Shown one piece after another: positions 1 to 11,039 of a stretch of 64,000 nucleotides of DNA. How positions within the stretch are numbered: position 1 is the stretch's first letter; every line of letters begins with the position of its first letter. Made by a program: the position numbers and the translations under genes. This DNA is from Sphagnum compactum (Eukaryota > Bryophyta > Sphagnopsida > Sphagnales), in the NCBI GenBank assembly GCA_965153455.1, contig OZ234493.1:23550213-23614212 (forward strand), in the 5' to 3' direction. The notes under the pieces were generated by a model. That model did not search any database, was not told the DNA's origin, and saw only the letters and a program-made list of their open reading frames with translations.

Positions 1-1404
1 CATTGCAGAGCCTGTAATACACAAAAGAAAGTTCACACTCAGCTCCTGTAATGACCAAACAGCTTGCCTTCTCAAGGAATTGATAAGCATGTGGATCAAC
101 TGTTGCAAAACAGGGTAACCTAGTGATAATCCAGCAAAAATCTCATATTGTAGAAGGGATAATAATGAAATCTTAATTGACAGGTAGAAGCAGCTTACCT
201 GCAGTGGTACAATTTTCCTGGAACATGACCAATCAAATCTTTCTTCTCAACCCGAAGCATTTGAGCAGTATGTTTCTTTCCTCTGAAGTGGCCCCGGAGA
301 TTCTTCTTGCAGGTACAAAAGATATCACATAGGCTGCAAGCTACATTACATATGGTGTTATACGGTCCCACAATTCTTCAAAGACTGTCACGTCGTTGCA
401 GTTCTTTTTTAGTTTTCCTGAAGCTTTTGCTGAGAACCAAAGTCATTTGACTTTGTCTTAGACTATGATAGCATTCATTTTACACTGGCAGAAATAAAAT
501 TGTTGTCGCTATAATTTTTTGACAAACAAGACATTTCTCCTCTAAGAACCTTCTGTAGTATGAAGTTCGTTGCAAGCTCAAGAATGAACTGCAGAGCCTA
601 GGAGTAAACAAGTTTGTTGTTGTAAGTCCTTTATGATACATTTGTTGACATTTATATTACTATGTTTCAAGATGCAAATCACCTTGCGCCAGGATGAACA
701 TTCTTGTATTTGTCAAAAACACAAAGGAACTTGAGGAGTGCTTTGGAGATGGACAATTATAATTTTAAGCATGTTGACTTTACCTGCAAACGAATTGGAA
801 CTGGGCTTGTTGTGGCTGGTTATGTTGTGATGATGCTTGACTGACTGTTGGAACCTACATGAGAAGAGCTTCAATCTGTTGTAAATGAACATTACCAGTT
901 CTACAAAAGAGGAACTGCCCCTTGCTAGAACTATTCATGGTTTTGATGACAACAATATGGAAGTACTCAGAGCCTTCATGGGCATTCACAGAGAATAGAG
1001 GTGGAACAACTCAAAACTATAGTAGCTAACTCTAGAGGTGGAGCCATAATAGCTGCATAGCTCAGATGATCAAGGGGGTGCAGAATACTCCTGATGAATC
1101 ATCCACACCAAAAGCCTAATTTGATTTCAGAGTTCAAATGGGCAGAGTTTTTGAAATAGCTACCTGGACTGAAGTGTTGGTCTGGACTTGATCAGAAACT
1201 TTGTACTCATACCGATGAGGAACTGAAAGGAGAAAGCACGATTGTCAAGTAGAAAAGTGTCAACTCTTGTCCATGTTCTGCCGTACACTCTTGTTCTTAA
1301 TTGTCCATTGGCCTTCATTGCTCACCATCTTCCAGGAGCCCATGATATCCAAGAGTTGTTTTCCAGTCTTCATAAGAGTCCTTGTTGGCTCACTATTGTC
1401 TGAG
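1..1404. other. intergenic or intronic, no gene recognised
   Basis: No open frame of convincing length or composition was seen on either strand. The stretch could hold further exons or 3' sequence of the minus-strand SAM-like exon that follows, but I could not join any. Confidence 0.4.
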
Positions 1405-1742
1405 CTAACAAAATTGCGAACGAAAACCTAATATTTTGACGGCTGCTTGAAAATATTGCATGTACGAGAGTTTGGCAATACCATTATGATGACCAGCATC
1501 GGTGTGCACAACCACTCCTTTTGCTGCAGCAATTATTCGCACGGCATCTCCTGGCAAAATACCTGCATCCTCAACCAGATCTTGTTTTGTCGCCAGCTTG
1601 AGAACATTAACATCGTCATAATGCATTGCAATCAGCCGTGCAAGACATATCTCAGTGCGTTGATCATCAAAACCATCGATGCCCTTCAAGAAATCTTTCA
1701 GGCGGAATAGATTCACGGCATGTACAGCCATGATACGCAGAC
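1405..1742 (-). CDS. possible exon with a SAM-like helical domain, function unknown
   Basis: Read on the minus strand, a frame opens just after a good splice acceptor (CACCAG at about 1743-1748) and runs to a stop at 1405. The first methionine is at 1731. The peptide after it contains helices with the pattern FLKGIDGF, then DLVEDAGILPGDAVRIIAAA. Seen: the DL...GI.PGDA.RII end resembles the last two helices of SAM (sterile alpha motif) domains, which mediate protein-protein contacts. Not seen: a matching upstream exon or a full gene. It may be the last exon of a small gene, an internal exon read through into an intron, or a pseudogene. I do not assign a function. Confidence 0.3.
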
Positions 1743-3378
1743 CTGGTGCAATCAATATCAAAAGCAAATTAGTTGAATTTAACAAATTCAGCTGTTGTAA
1801 GGAGCAGCACCATAATTGCTAATTGCCAAACCATGCATTGCTGAGAAATGTGTCCAGTGCAAATTAACATCATCCCCACAAACTTTGCAGAATGTTTTTC
1901 TTGCTTCATTATGCAGGGCAAGTAAACTTTCCTGAGTCTAGTACAAGAGATTCGCGTTTGCCTGGAAACCTACACGCCCCGAGCCCTACAGTGGCAGTGT
2001 TCTGTCGCTGCAACACCCACATGAACAAAACCATGATTGCTTTGCTTGCTAGTATGTAGAAAACCCATCTATTGTATACTTGTACATTACTGGCACCTGC
2101 TTTTGAAACTAAAGATGTAAGAATTGGACGCAAAGCTGTCACCGAGTTGAGATCGATAGATGGAGAGAGAGAAAGTGGTGACGCTGGGCATGGCACCCAC
2201 GCCTGGATTCTAAGCTTGAACAATCTAAAGCCACTGATTTGCATTCGAGAATTCGCAAATGACGATGCCATACCTAGTCGAGTGTCGATGACGAAAACAG
2301 TGCTAGCGGAGGTGGAGATCGCAGAAGGAACGAAAGGAGAATGTGTTTCTTTCCTGTTTCTGGTTTTGGGACAAGACCGTTCCTCTTCTCTCGATCACCA
2401 CACGCGGTTTCGAGGAAATAATATAAAACAAAATATACCCCAGCAAGATCCTCGAAAATAAGAGCAAGGAAGAAAAACTCGAAATTTTCTTGGGGGAAAT
2501 GCTCCTCGTCTTCTTGCACAACAAAATAGATCAAGTAAAGATTCCCAAACATCGCTCTTTAAGGAATAATTAGTATGCCTCTTATTTTCAGGTGTGATTA
2601 AATAGTTTGGGGTTTTGCGCATTACAAATTGGACAATCAATTGGGCAAACTTTTGTTTTATAGATCGACTACCTGCAAAAGGCGGCCCTTGAAAAAGAGA
2701 CCCAACGCCCAAAGTTAGGAACTTAGTACCTTCATTTCACAAGAAGTATTTTAGGACTTTTTCATTAACACGGTTCATTAAGGTCATTCAAACCTAAATA
2801 TTCCACCCTCCTCACATGGAAAGCTTCTAAATTCGTCAAACACCCTAAATTCCACAACTGATTGCAAGGTGGCCAATAAGAAAATATTGCAAACCATAAT
2901 ATTGTCTTTCATTAAAGTAAAATGCTTTGAAACCAACAATATTTCTACATATTCACATTTTCAAGTCAACTTATTTAATGTGTAAATATATGCACACATT
3001 GTTTGGACTGAATAACGATAATTTGAAATTCTAATTTTCCATTTTTGAAAATGTAAATGCACTAGTGGGGCAATCCTATAAAAAGGAAATTATTTTGGGT
3101 AAACAAAGTGATTTGAAAACCTTGAATCTAATGGACTTTGAATTAGGTGAAAGTGACAATCATTATTATATTTTAAATTTCACATGAAAGATAAATTTCA
3201 ACAAGATAGTGTATAATGTAAGTTTGTTTAAATGGTAATCCCATGTAATTTGAAAACCCTCATGTCTTTTCTATTTTGAATAATTATTCATCAAAATCCC
3301 TAAGCTGCCTTCACAATTGGTGTTACTCCGCGTCTGTTGGCATCCCAAAATTCTTGCACCACCATTGTGATAGGATAC
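1743..3378. other. intergenic, no gene recognised
   Basis: Overlapping frames on both strands around 1900-2700 look like chance frames: no domain, no consistent splicing and mixed composition. From about 2800 to 3300 the DNA is AT-rich and featureless. Confidence 0.45.
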
Positions 3379-3531
3379 GCCCAACAGGTGGTGATGGCCT
3401 TCGCTGCAGAAAAGCAGACCCCATCGCGGAATTAATCAGTAATCAGTAGAAGATGACAAACTTTTTGCTAACGTCAACATAGGCCTAACAGGTGGTGACT
3501 GCCTTTGCTGCAAAAAAGCAGACCCTATCGC
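3379..3531 (+). repeat. two ~49-bp direct repeats beside the pogo-like element
   Basis: Copy 1 is at 3379-3427 and copy 2 at 3482-3531. They share the core AACAGGTGGTGA, then GCCTT(T/C)GCTGCA, AAAGCAGACCC and ATCGC, with a few substitutions. They lie just outside the left end of the transposon at 3544 and are not repeated at its right end, so they are probably older local duplications. Confidence 0.7.
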
Positions 3532-3543
3532 CAAGATCCATTA

Positions 3544-6127
3544 GTGGCATTCCCATTCGCACTAAAAATAATTATTTCTGGCCGCTGCGAAAAAAAAACT
3601 AATTTTTTACAGCCGGTGCGAAGTTGCGAATTTATCCGATAATTCTACAATCCTGTCAGCGAAAAATACTGGTGATGTTGATCTAACAACTGAATTCTAA
3701 TCTTCTCCATCTGATCCATCCTCCTCAGAGTCAGAACCATCTAGGTCTACATCACTTGGAACATCAAACTGATCATCTAGGCAGGCCTCCATCACACCGG
3801 CCAATGAAGCCTGCTCCATGTGCGCGAGCACCTCGATGTCCCCCTCAGGCCCTGCCGTCGTATCCTCCTCCGTTGCTTCCAGTACCAGCAGACCCCTTGT
3901 CAGACATTCTGACAAGGCCTTTGCTTGGAACTCCGCTTCGTGAATCTTCCCCATCCCTCACTTCGTCCACCCCTTCCTGATCATTTGCTTGAACCCTGCC
4001 AGCTCCTCCCAGGAACCCATCAACCAGCCTACCAAGTGGCATCTGAGCTCCTTGATCCCAAGCTGGAGCTGGATGTTATCCGGCTGCACCCCGTTGAGCA
4101 CCTGACATGCTACTTGCTGGCTTTGCCACAGATTGAACTGAGTGCGGAAGCGGTGCTTGAAAGGGCGCTGCAGAACTACATTGGCGACCTGCAGCTTGCT
4201 AGTGCAGTTGGCAGGAACAAAGACGAGGTGCAGAAGTGGATGATTCTCCTTTAGCCACCCTCTAAACTCCTCTAATATATGCACCTTCCAACAATCAATG
4301 TTCCAGATGTAATGCTGAGAGGACGAAGCACGCCCCAACTCCTCACACTTCTTTGCATGCCACGGCACAATGACCTGGTCAACGAACTCCCTCATGGTCT
4401 GTTGGTTAGACCAATGGTTGGACGACATGGTTAGATGCCAGCCCTTCGCCCTAGCTGCCACCGCCTTGAGGTCTTTAGGGACAACAGCAGTGGTTTTGCC
4501 CTGGAAGATCAGCTAAAGAGGGAGCAGATCCCCACTTGCTGCTAAGCTAACCGTGCAAGTAATCTGACGCTTATCATCCTTTCCCAGACTCTTGACATCT
4601 TTGACCCCCTTAATGTCATAGGTCTGATCTGTGCTTGGCCGAATGTGGAGAGCAGTCTGATCAGAATTGATGACTAGCTCTTCGGGGATATCATATGTCT
4701 TCACAAGTGCAGCTATCTTATAGGCCATATCATGACCATGGGATTCCCAATCAGCGGGGAGCTTATTCAACGCTGTGGTACTCCTTCTCCAAGTCCAGCC
4801 CATGTGCCTGCGCACAAACTTCCTTGCAAACCTTCTCGACACGCTGAAGAATCCACTCTTTGTGCGCCTCTCAAAGAGCTCAGGGGCAACAGCTGAGATA
4901 ATCCCCTGAATGACTGTCTGAGCAATGGTGCTGTCCAAAGGCTGCCCCGAGTCTCGCATGCCTTTCAGAGTGTCTACGATCATCTGAAAGGCCACTGGAT
5001 GATCTTTGAGGATCCCCCGAAGCCCTTTGTCCTGAGCAGCTGACCGTGCAGACTACAACTTGATAGCCTCCTCATACTTCCTCCGTAAAACAAAGCGCCC
5101 CATCACATCCTTCTCAAACCACCCCTTCAAAGTGCTGATGGTCAGGTTGTCAAAAGGGCTGCCAACCCGGCCAAGCTTTCCGATGTGTTGAAGGGAGAAC
5201 AGAGCTTCATACAAGCTCTTGGGGTGTTGTTTCACAGCTTGTTCAATGAAAGGCCATAGATCGGGGACAAACCAGTTTGTGTAACTTCCCCTCTTCTTCT
5301 TTGCAGGGGGTGGTTTTTCGCTTGCATCCACCCCCGTCTCCTCAGCTGCTGCCGCATCCCCTTGTTCCCCCCCATTCTGTGCTGCAGGTTGCTGTCCGGA
5401 AGCCTGAACTGGAATCAATATGGCCGAGGGCACTACAGTGCTTTTCTTTGGTCTACGCTTGGCAGCCAGACGGGCCTTCTCTGCCTCTTCTCTACGGGCT
5501 GCCTACTCCTTCAACCACTCTCCCAACTTAGTCTGGCTTCTCTGCCATTGGGCAAGCTGCTCTTCTTTAGAGATGACAGAAAAAAACTTGGTGATAGTGG
5601 CCACCTTGGGCGCCATTCCCTTACCGATGCCTTGTGACCGGTTATGGGGTGGCTGAATGGAAACCTAATTATGGCTATTGAGTTTGGAAATCTAATCTTT
5701 TTGCTTTAAGGGTTTAAGGAATTAAACCCGCCGGAAAACGGACTTAATGAAGGCGGCGATTTTATGATTTTGGGGACATGAATCTTGTAACGGTGCATGG
5801 GAAAGCTTGAGCTCGAAGCCAAGGATGAAACGGCTGGAATTTTGGAGGAAGATTGGCAGACTGAGGCAGTAATATTTCGCTGCAATATCTTTGTCTGGCC
5901 CGGCCCGGCAGGCCCGGTCGGCCCGCCGCGATCATTGAACCGTCATCGCCGGGGTCGTGGGTGTTGTATCCAACGGCTTAGATTGAACGAATTTACCAAA
6001 ACAAAAAGGTGGAGAAATTACAAAAACGGCCTGGTGAAAGTGAAAATAATTGTGAACTGGTCAGTGCGAAAAAGAAAAACTTTTGAAAATAATTATTCGC
6101 AAGGCAGGTCGCGAATGGGAATGCCAC
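3544..6127 (-). mobile_element. pogo/Tigger-like DNA transposon, nearly complete
   Basis: The ends are perfect 17-bp inverted repeats, GTGGCATTCCCATTCGC at 3544-3560 and its complement at 6111-6127. Each is flanked by TA (3542-3543 and 6128-6129), the target duplication expected of the Tc1/mariner-pogo superfamily. Just inside each end there is further looser inverted similarity (an AATAATTATT tract and GCGAAAAA). The 2.58-kb element carries one transposase gene on the minus strand (3697-5616) that is now dead. No other gene is seen inside. Intact ends mean it could still be moved by an active relative. Confidence 0.88.
3697..5616 (-). pseudogene. pogo-like DDE transposase, inactivated
   Basis: A single frame of about 639 codons starts at ATG 5616 and ends at TAG 3697-3699. 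It has four premature stops and no frameshift: TAG at 5503-5505, 5053-5055 and 4513-4515, and TGA at 3958-3960. Order of parts: a basic, charged N-terminal region with a coiled-coil-like KEEQLAQWQRSQTKL segment; a DNA-binding-type middle; then a DDE_1 endonuclease core. The first acidic residue lies in NSDQTAL (about 4650-4670) and the second in NIDCWKVH (D at 4294-4296). The third falls in FVPANCTSKLQVAN, where the expected Asp is Asn (codon 4180-4182). The C-terminus is an acidic tail rich in D, S and E. Family knowledge: such enzymes cut and paste the element at TA sites. The loss of the third carboxylate and the stops make it non-functional. Confidence 0.88.
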
Positions 6128-6129
6128 TA

Positions 6130-6516
6130 CGGTACTAGGCCTAATCGCTAGAAGACTACAAAATTTCCACTGACTTCAAACAGCAAAAGCGTAACTATTC
6201 AGTCAACCTAGTGTAATCCGTCAATATGGGGACAGTTATTTTGTGGCTTATCTAAACTTAGATGAATCTGATCTGCAGCAGATTTTGCCTTTCAAATTTT
6301 GACGGCGTTTAGTTAATTAATTGAGCTCTAATTCAACTAACAGGACTTACAATTTTTGCATGATAATTATGGTGATTTCTGAAAGAAAGCCAATCTGGAA
6401 AGTTCTGGAATGCCTGGTAGAAGGGCTGGTCAGTATGAAAAGAAGGTAGAGGAAGAGAGATGGGTGAAGATTGTATGGTGATATTTTTAAAGGTAGAGGA
6501 GCTGGCTATGAGAGCA
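6130..6516. other. short intergenic gap between two transposons
   Basis: Nothing recognisable was seen between the right end of the pogo-like element and the left target duplication of the hAT-like element. Confidence 0.5.
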
Positions 6517-6524
6517 ATTTAATG

Positions 6525-7473
6525 CAGGCCTCATAAAACCTGGCATTCTATTTTGAGATGCCAACTTTGCCAGAATTAATTTCGTCAAAGTGCCATAATT
6601 AAGTAATACAGTTATTAAGAGCATAACTGTAGAGCATCCCCACCGCAAGTCACTAAAACGATCACTATCATTATTTTTTGGTAGTCGGTCTGAGCCTCTG
6701 AGGGCCAAAATAGTGATTTGGGTGTAGTCATTTTTGTGGTTTCCCACCGCGGAGTCACTAAAGTTTAATTGCCAAAGGGAAAATAGTCAAGCTAAAAATA
6801 TGAAGAAAAAAATGTGAAATTTTTTATAAAAAAACCAAGTTACACTAGTCATGTCAATAGCCACTGTGCGATAGGAACAACAACACCTATAGCTACCAAC
6901 TACTATTAGCATAGATGTTGATAGCCAAGCAACTACATTTGAAGTGCACACTTTAGGTCTTCTAGTCTCCAAATGTTTCAATAGATATTTTATTTTTATG
7001 AATCTTATGTTTTCTATTTTCATGTGTCATGTTTTTGGGTCATATGTCTCTATTCGACTATTGGTCATATGTTTATTTACAATATTTTTCTTTTTTCAAG
7101 GTTTGGAAGTCAAGGAAAAAGGAAATTTAGCAAGGTGGAGTTTAAAAGACAATCAATACTCATATGTGAGAATATTTTCTCTATGAGTGTTAAAGTTTAA
7201 TTATTGCCCAAGAACTACTTCGAATAGTTATTTCATGACTTACTTTGTGATGAACATTTAGGATTATTGGTGACATCTGAAGCTATTCTAATGCCCCCTT
7301 TAATTTAGGCTCTATAGTGGTAGTAGCGGTGTCCGTTTTGATTTTATCTTCTAGTAGGGGGAAGCCTGTTACGGAAAATAAAGCATATGCCAGATGTGCC
7401 AATATTAAGGCGACAAATGTGCCAGAATTAATTTAATTCTGGCAAAGTTGGCATTTGCGTTTTATGAGGCCTG
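6525..7473. mobile_element. non-autonomous hAT-like transposon
   Basis: The ends form a perfect 15-bp inverted repeat, CAGGCCTCATAAAAC at 6525-6539 and its complement at 7459-7473. The flanks carry an exact 8-bp duplication, ATTTAATG, at 6517-6524 and 7474-7481. An 8-bp target duplication with ends beginning CAGG is characteristic of the hAT superfamily. A second inner inverted repeat of 22 bp lies at 6558-6579 and 7433-7454. The interior (949 bp overall) has no transposase frame, so it would need an enzyme supplied elsewhere. Inside, CCACCGC..GTCACTAAA occurs twice (about 6637 and 6746), perhaps from an older nested insertion. Confidence 0.82.
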
Positions 7474-7481
7474 ATTTAATG

Positions 7482-10302
7482 CCACTATGTAACAGCATTT
7501 TATTTTATTTTTGGGCTAAATATGGTCAAAAAAACTACCCAGGATTCAACATTGCAACTTGTAGGCTTGAAAAATAATTAATTTGTTTTTAAAATTCACC
7601 AAACGTTAGGGTTTTAAACAATGACATAGCAACATCGCCTTGCTTGTCACTGTCATCATCAATGTCATCATCACCACTCCTTCTCACAACTAAGAGGAGA
7701 TTTTCACTTTTCAACTCCTTTCAAATACTATAGTAGCACATTTTGAACCTCCGTTCTTCTGTGTAGCTATTGTTTATAGCAAAAATTTAGCATGTGTAGT
7801 CAAGGGTGTTTATGTGGATCTAGATATTGGGGAAGTTGTTAATTTAGTGAAGCTTCCACAATAAAGTTGAACAATGTACTAGTTGTTGAATTTTAAAACT
7901 TTTGCAGACGATATTGACATTGAGCCAGGAAATCACAATCGTCCATGTATGGGAGGCGAGTTTGCAAGATTGTTCGTCAATCACAAATTGCTCATCGCTC
8001 ACAACATGTGTTTGTTGATGGTTGTTGGTCAAAGCCTAAAAGAAAGTGGTAACAAGTTCAAGTACCCATGCACGAAGTTTTTAAACTTCCAAGTTTCAAG
8101 GTATGTTAATTTTATCATTTCCAACTTCTAAGTTTTTGTGTGTTTATATGAGTCACAAGTCCTAACTATAATTTCTTTGGTTGTTTCTATATAGTTTGAA
8201 CTTCAAATGCATTTGAACAAGTATGTGTGTGAAAGTGATTTTGTGAGGTTGTTGAGGGCTAAACAACACGGGTTTCATGAAGTTTGTGAGCGATTTTGGT
8301 GAAGTTTATGAGTGATCACAACAATAATGAGGTTTATGAGTGACCTATGTGAGGTTTATGAACAATTTGAGTGATAACAATTTGCTTCATTTGAATGATG
8401 TGAGAAATTATGATTGATCTATGAAATTTTAGCTTGTGTGAATGAACGATCTATAATGATTTAGAGGGAAAATATGTGTGATCGTGAGTGACTACAAAGT
8501 TGTGCCTTCATGGGCGACAGGAGGCATTCATGAAAAAATCTTCAAATATATGATTATTATAACTAGTATTCCAGTCATAAAGAACAAAAATGATTAATAA
8601 CTTTAAGGTCATTACGAACAAATTATTTAGGACAATAGTCATTACATGATGTTGCACAGTGATGTGGCGAATATCATCCATTAATCATAAAAAACATATG
8701 TGAAGTCATTAGTGATAGTCTAGTCATTATTTCAAATTGGAACAAAAACTTGGAGAACATTTTTTTTCAATTCAGTATATTTATTATTATATATTTATTA
8801 TATAATAGTCATTATATTTTTCAAAATTATTTTTTATCTCATTATTTTTCATCCTATCTGTTGACACATGTCACCACCTAAATTAGGTTAAAAACCTAAT
8901 TGAAATGGGCAAGTAGACCATCTCATCTACCTATTTAGGTTTGTTTATGTAACCAGTTAACCTATGTAGTCTAAGTACAAATTATTTGGTCAATATTTCA
9001 ATTTTGAGCACAATGCATGTCATTTGTGAAACTTGATCCTTGAACCCCAAGGATGGAATTCAACTCTTTTACCACCAAACCACCCACTTGATATGTAAAT
9101 AATTTATTTTATATTTTATTTAAATCATATCTCATTTAAGCATTACACAAAACTTCAAATTTAATCATTTGTATCTTGTTGCTAATTTATCCAAATGAAA
9201 AAATAGAAAACTTATTCATAAATTTCCTTTAATAACGTACACAATTTTATTTTTTTATTTTTAAAATGTAAATTCAGTTCAAAAGAAAATTATTTGAATT
9301 TTGTTATTAAATAACATTCCAATAACCATATTTTGGAAAATTTCAATTCAAACAAATGATTTGTAAATGAAAATTATGGTTAATACATGAAAAAATAAAA
9401 TATATATTTCATATCTTAAACCTTCATTTGGTTTATGAATTTATATTATACAATCTTGCTTATAATATATCATAATTTTACTAAGAACTTGTAATATAGA
9501 CATATGAATCCATATAATTTTATCCACATAAATATTTATTAATGGACCATAAATCAATTATATCTATTTTTAAAAAAAATACTAGTAATATTAAATATGA
9601 GGTATAAATTTAATCTAAATATTTTATTTTAATTTTAATAATAATTAATTAATATTAAAATATCAATTAATTTTCTGAAATTATGATTTTTAATCATTTT
9701 ACACACATAATTTATATATTTTTTGCACATGAAAAATAAATATATTAATTTTTAAACATATATATTAAATTTTATTTAAATTTACGATAAAATGTTAATG
9801 CAAAAATAAATTATATATTTCCCACATCTTATAGTTTTATTTTATTTTTAAGTTAAAATATTTATAATTATTTATAGTATATCATATTTTTACCATTAAA
9901 ATATATCTCAATGTGAAATATTTAATTTAGTCACATTGAATATTTAAAATGGATTATATATCAAAAAAAATTAAATGTAATAAAAGTTTTTATATTACCT
10001 ATATGTATAATACTAATCAAAATCAGTTCCTTACATGTTGTAGTTTACTACGTTCATTTTGTACTCATATTAAATTACTTATAGTCATTTTTGAATCATT
10101 GTAAAATAATTGTATGACCACATTTTTTTGTAATAACACATCATTTTCATAGTTATTCTTTAATCATATTTAAAATGACTTTATCCTAGTCACATTTTCA
10201 AATGATATTTTGGGCATCACGTCATTTTATCATCAATCATGGATATTATATGGATGAAAATTTGCAATGAAAAAACGATGTCATCCTCGTATTACCACAT
10301 CA
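7482..10302. other. AT-rich intergenic DNA with a possible SINE head
   Basis: Roughly 8700-10250 is extremely AT-rich with no coding signal. At about 9030-9090, minus strand, a stretch resembles a tRNA-type promoter pair: TGGTGGTAAAAGAGTTG as a box-A-like sequence and GGGGTTCAAGGATC as a box-B-like sequence about 20-30 bp on. That suggests a decayed tRNA-derived SINE, but the match is imperfect. No gene is supported. Confidence 0.4.
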
Positions 10303-10384
10303 TCATCTACTAGTCAAATGCACCATTAATATATAACTATATTTTTTTTCACATAGGATTTGAAGTAATATCTTATGACTATAA

Positions 10385-10747
10385 TCAATTATGTAGTTGT
10401 TTAGGAGTTGTGGAAGTTTGTCTCTTGTTTGGCCAAGACATAGCTCCTCCCACAAGAGTGAAATAATGACCTGATGTTGATTTTCTATTATCAAAATCCC
10501 CTGCCCAATCAACATTTGCAAATCCCATAAGATTTGCACTCCTTTTTCCATCATAGAATAATCCTGACATTGATGTGCCTCTGAGGTATCTGAAAATTCT
10601 TTTGACAACTTTCCAATGAATCTCTCTTAGATCTGTAACAAACTGGGATACTACTCCCACTGAATATGCAATGTTAGGTCTAATGCAAATCATGTAATAT
10701 ATTAAGCTACCTACATCACTGTGGTATGGAACATTTTTCATATGAAC
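10385..10747 (-). pseudogene. Ty1/copia pol fragment (end of RT to RNase H)
   Basis: On the minus strand the frame reads KNVPYHSDVGSLIYYM, then RPNIAYSVGVVSQF, HWKVVKRIFRYLRGT and NRKSTSGHYFTLVGG. This is the conserved C-terminal part of the reverse transcriptase and the start of RNase H of Ty1/copia polyproteins. In the RNase H motif normally read as Y-T-D-A-D-W the sequence is FANVDW, so the usual first Asp is Asn. The frame ends early at 10385, before the usual STTEAEY motif. Homology stops abruptly at about 10747, where GC-richer unrelated DNA begins. No LTRs, integrase or gag were found, so this is a dead fragment. Confidence 0.82.
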
Positions 10748-11039
10748 CTTATGGCGCGACCTCGAGGTCCCAAATAAAGCTAAAATGTCGAAGGCAATTA
10801 ATTAGTTTTTGTGCTGGCGGTGGTCGCCCCATCGCCCAGACAATCCAAACATGATTGTAATCATGTCCAAGCCTTGCTTGAGGACTACTATGAAAAGTTG
10901 AATGCGCATTTGCGTATTTTAATTGGATACTATGATGATATCGACACGTGGAGAACGACACCAATAAGCAAAATGTAGATGGCCCTTCAACACATTGAAG
11001 CATTCCTGGTCACCTTCCCTAAATCTTTCCTTGCGCGAA

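Noticed and set aside
2072-2461. 129-codon plus frame with an opposing 120-codon minus frame
   Set aside because: Mutually antisense frames without domains or splice signals.
3697-5616. Stop-codon reassignment (TAG read as Gln)
   Set aside because: Three TAGs fall where Gln would fit in the transposase, but the kinesin frame ends at TAG and has no internal TAG at Gln positions, and a TGA and a lost catalytic Asp are also present. Ordinary decay explains it.
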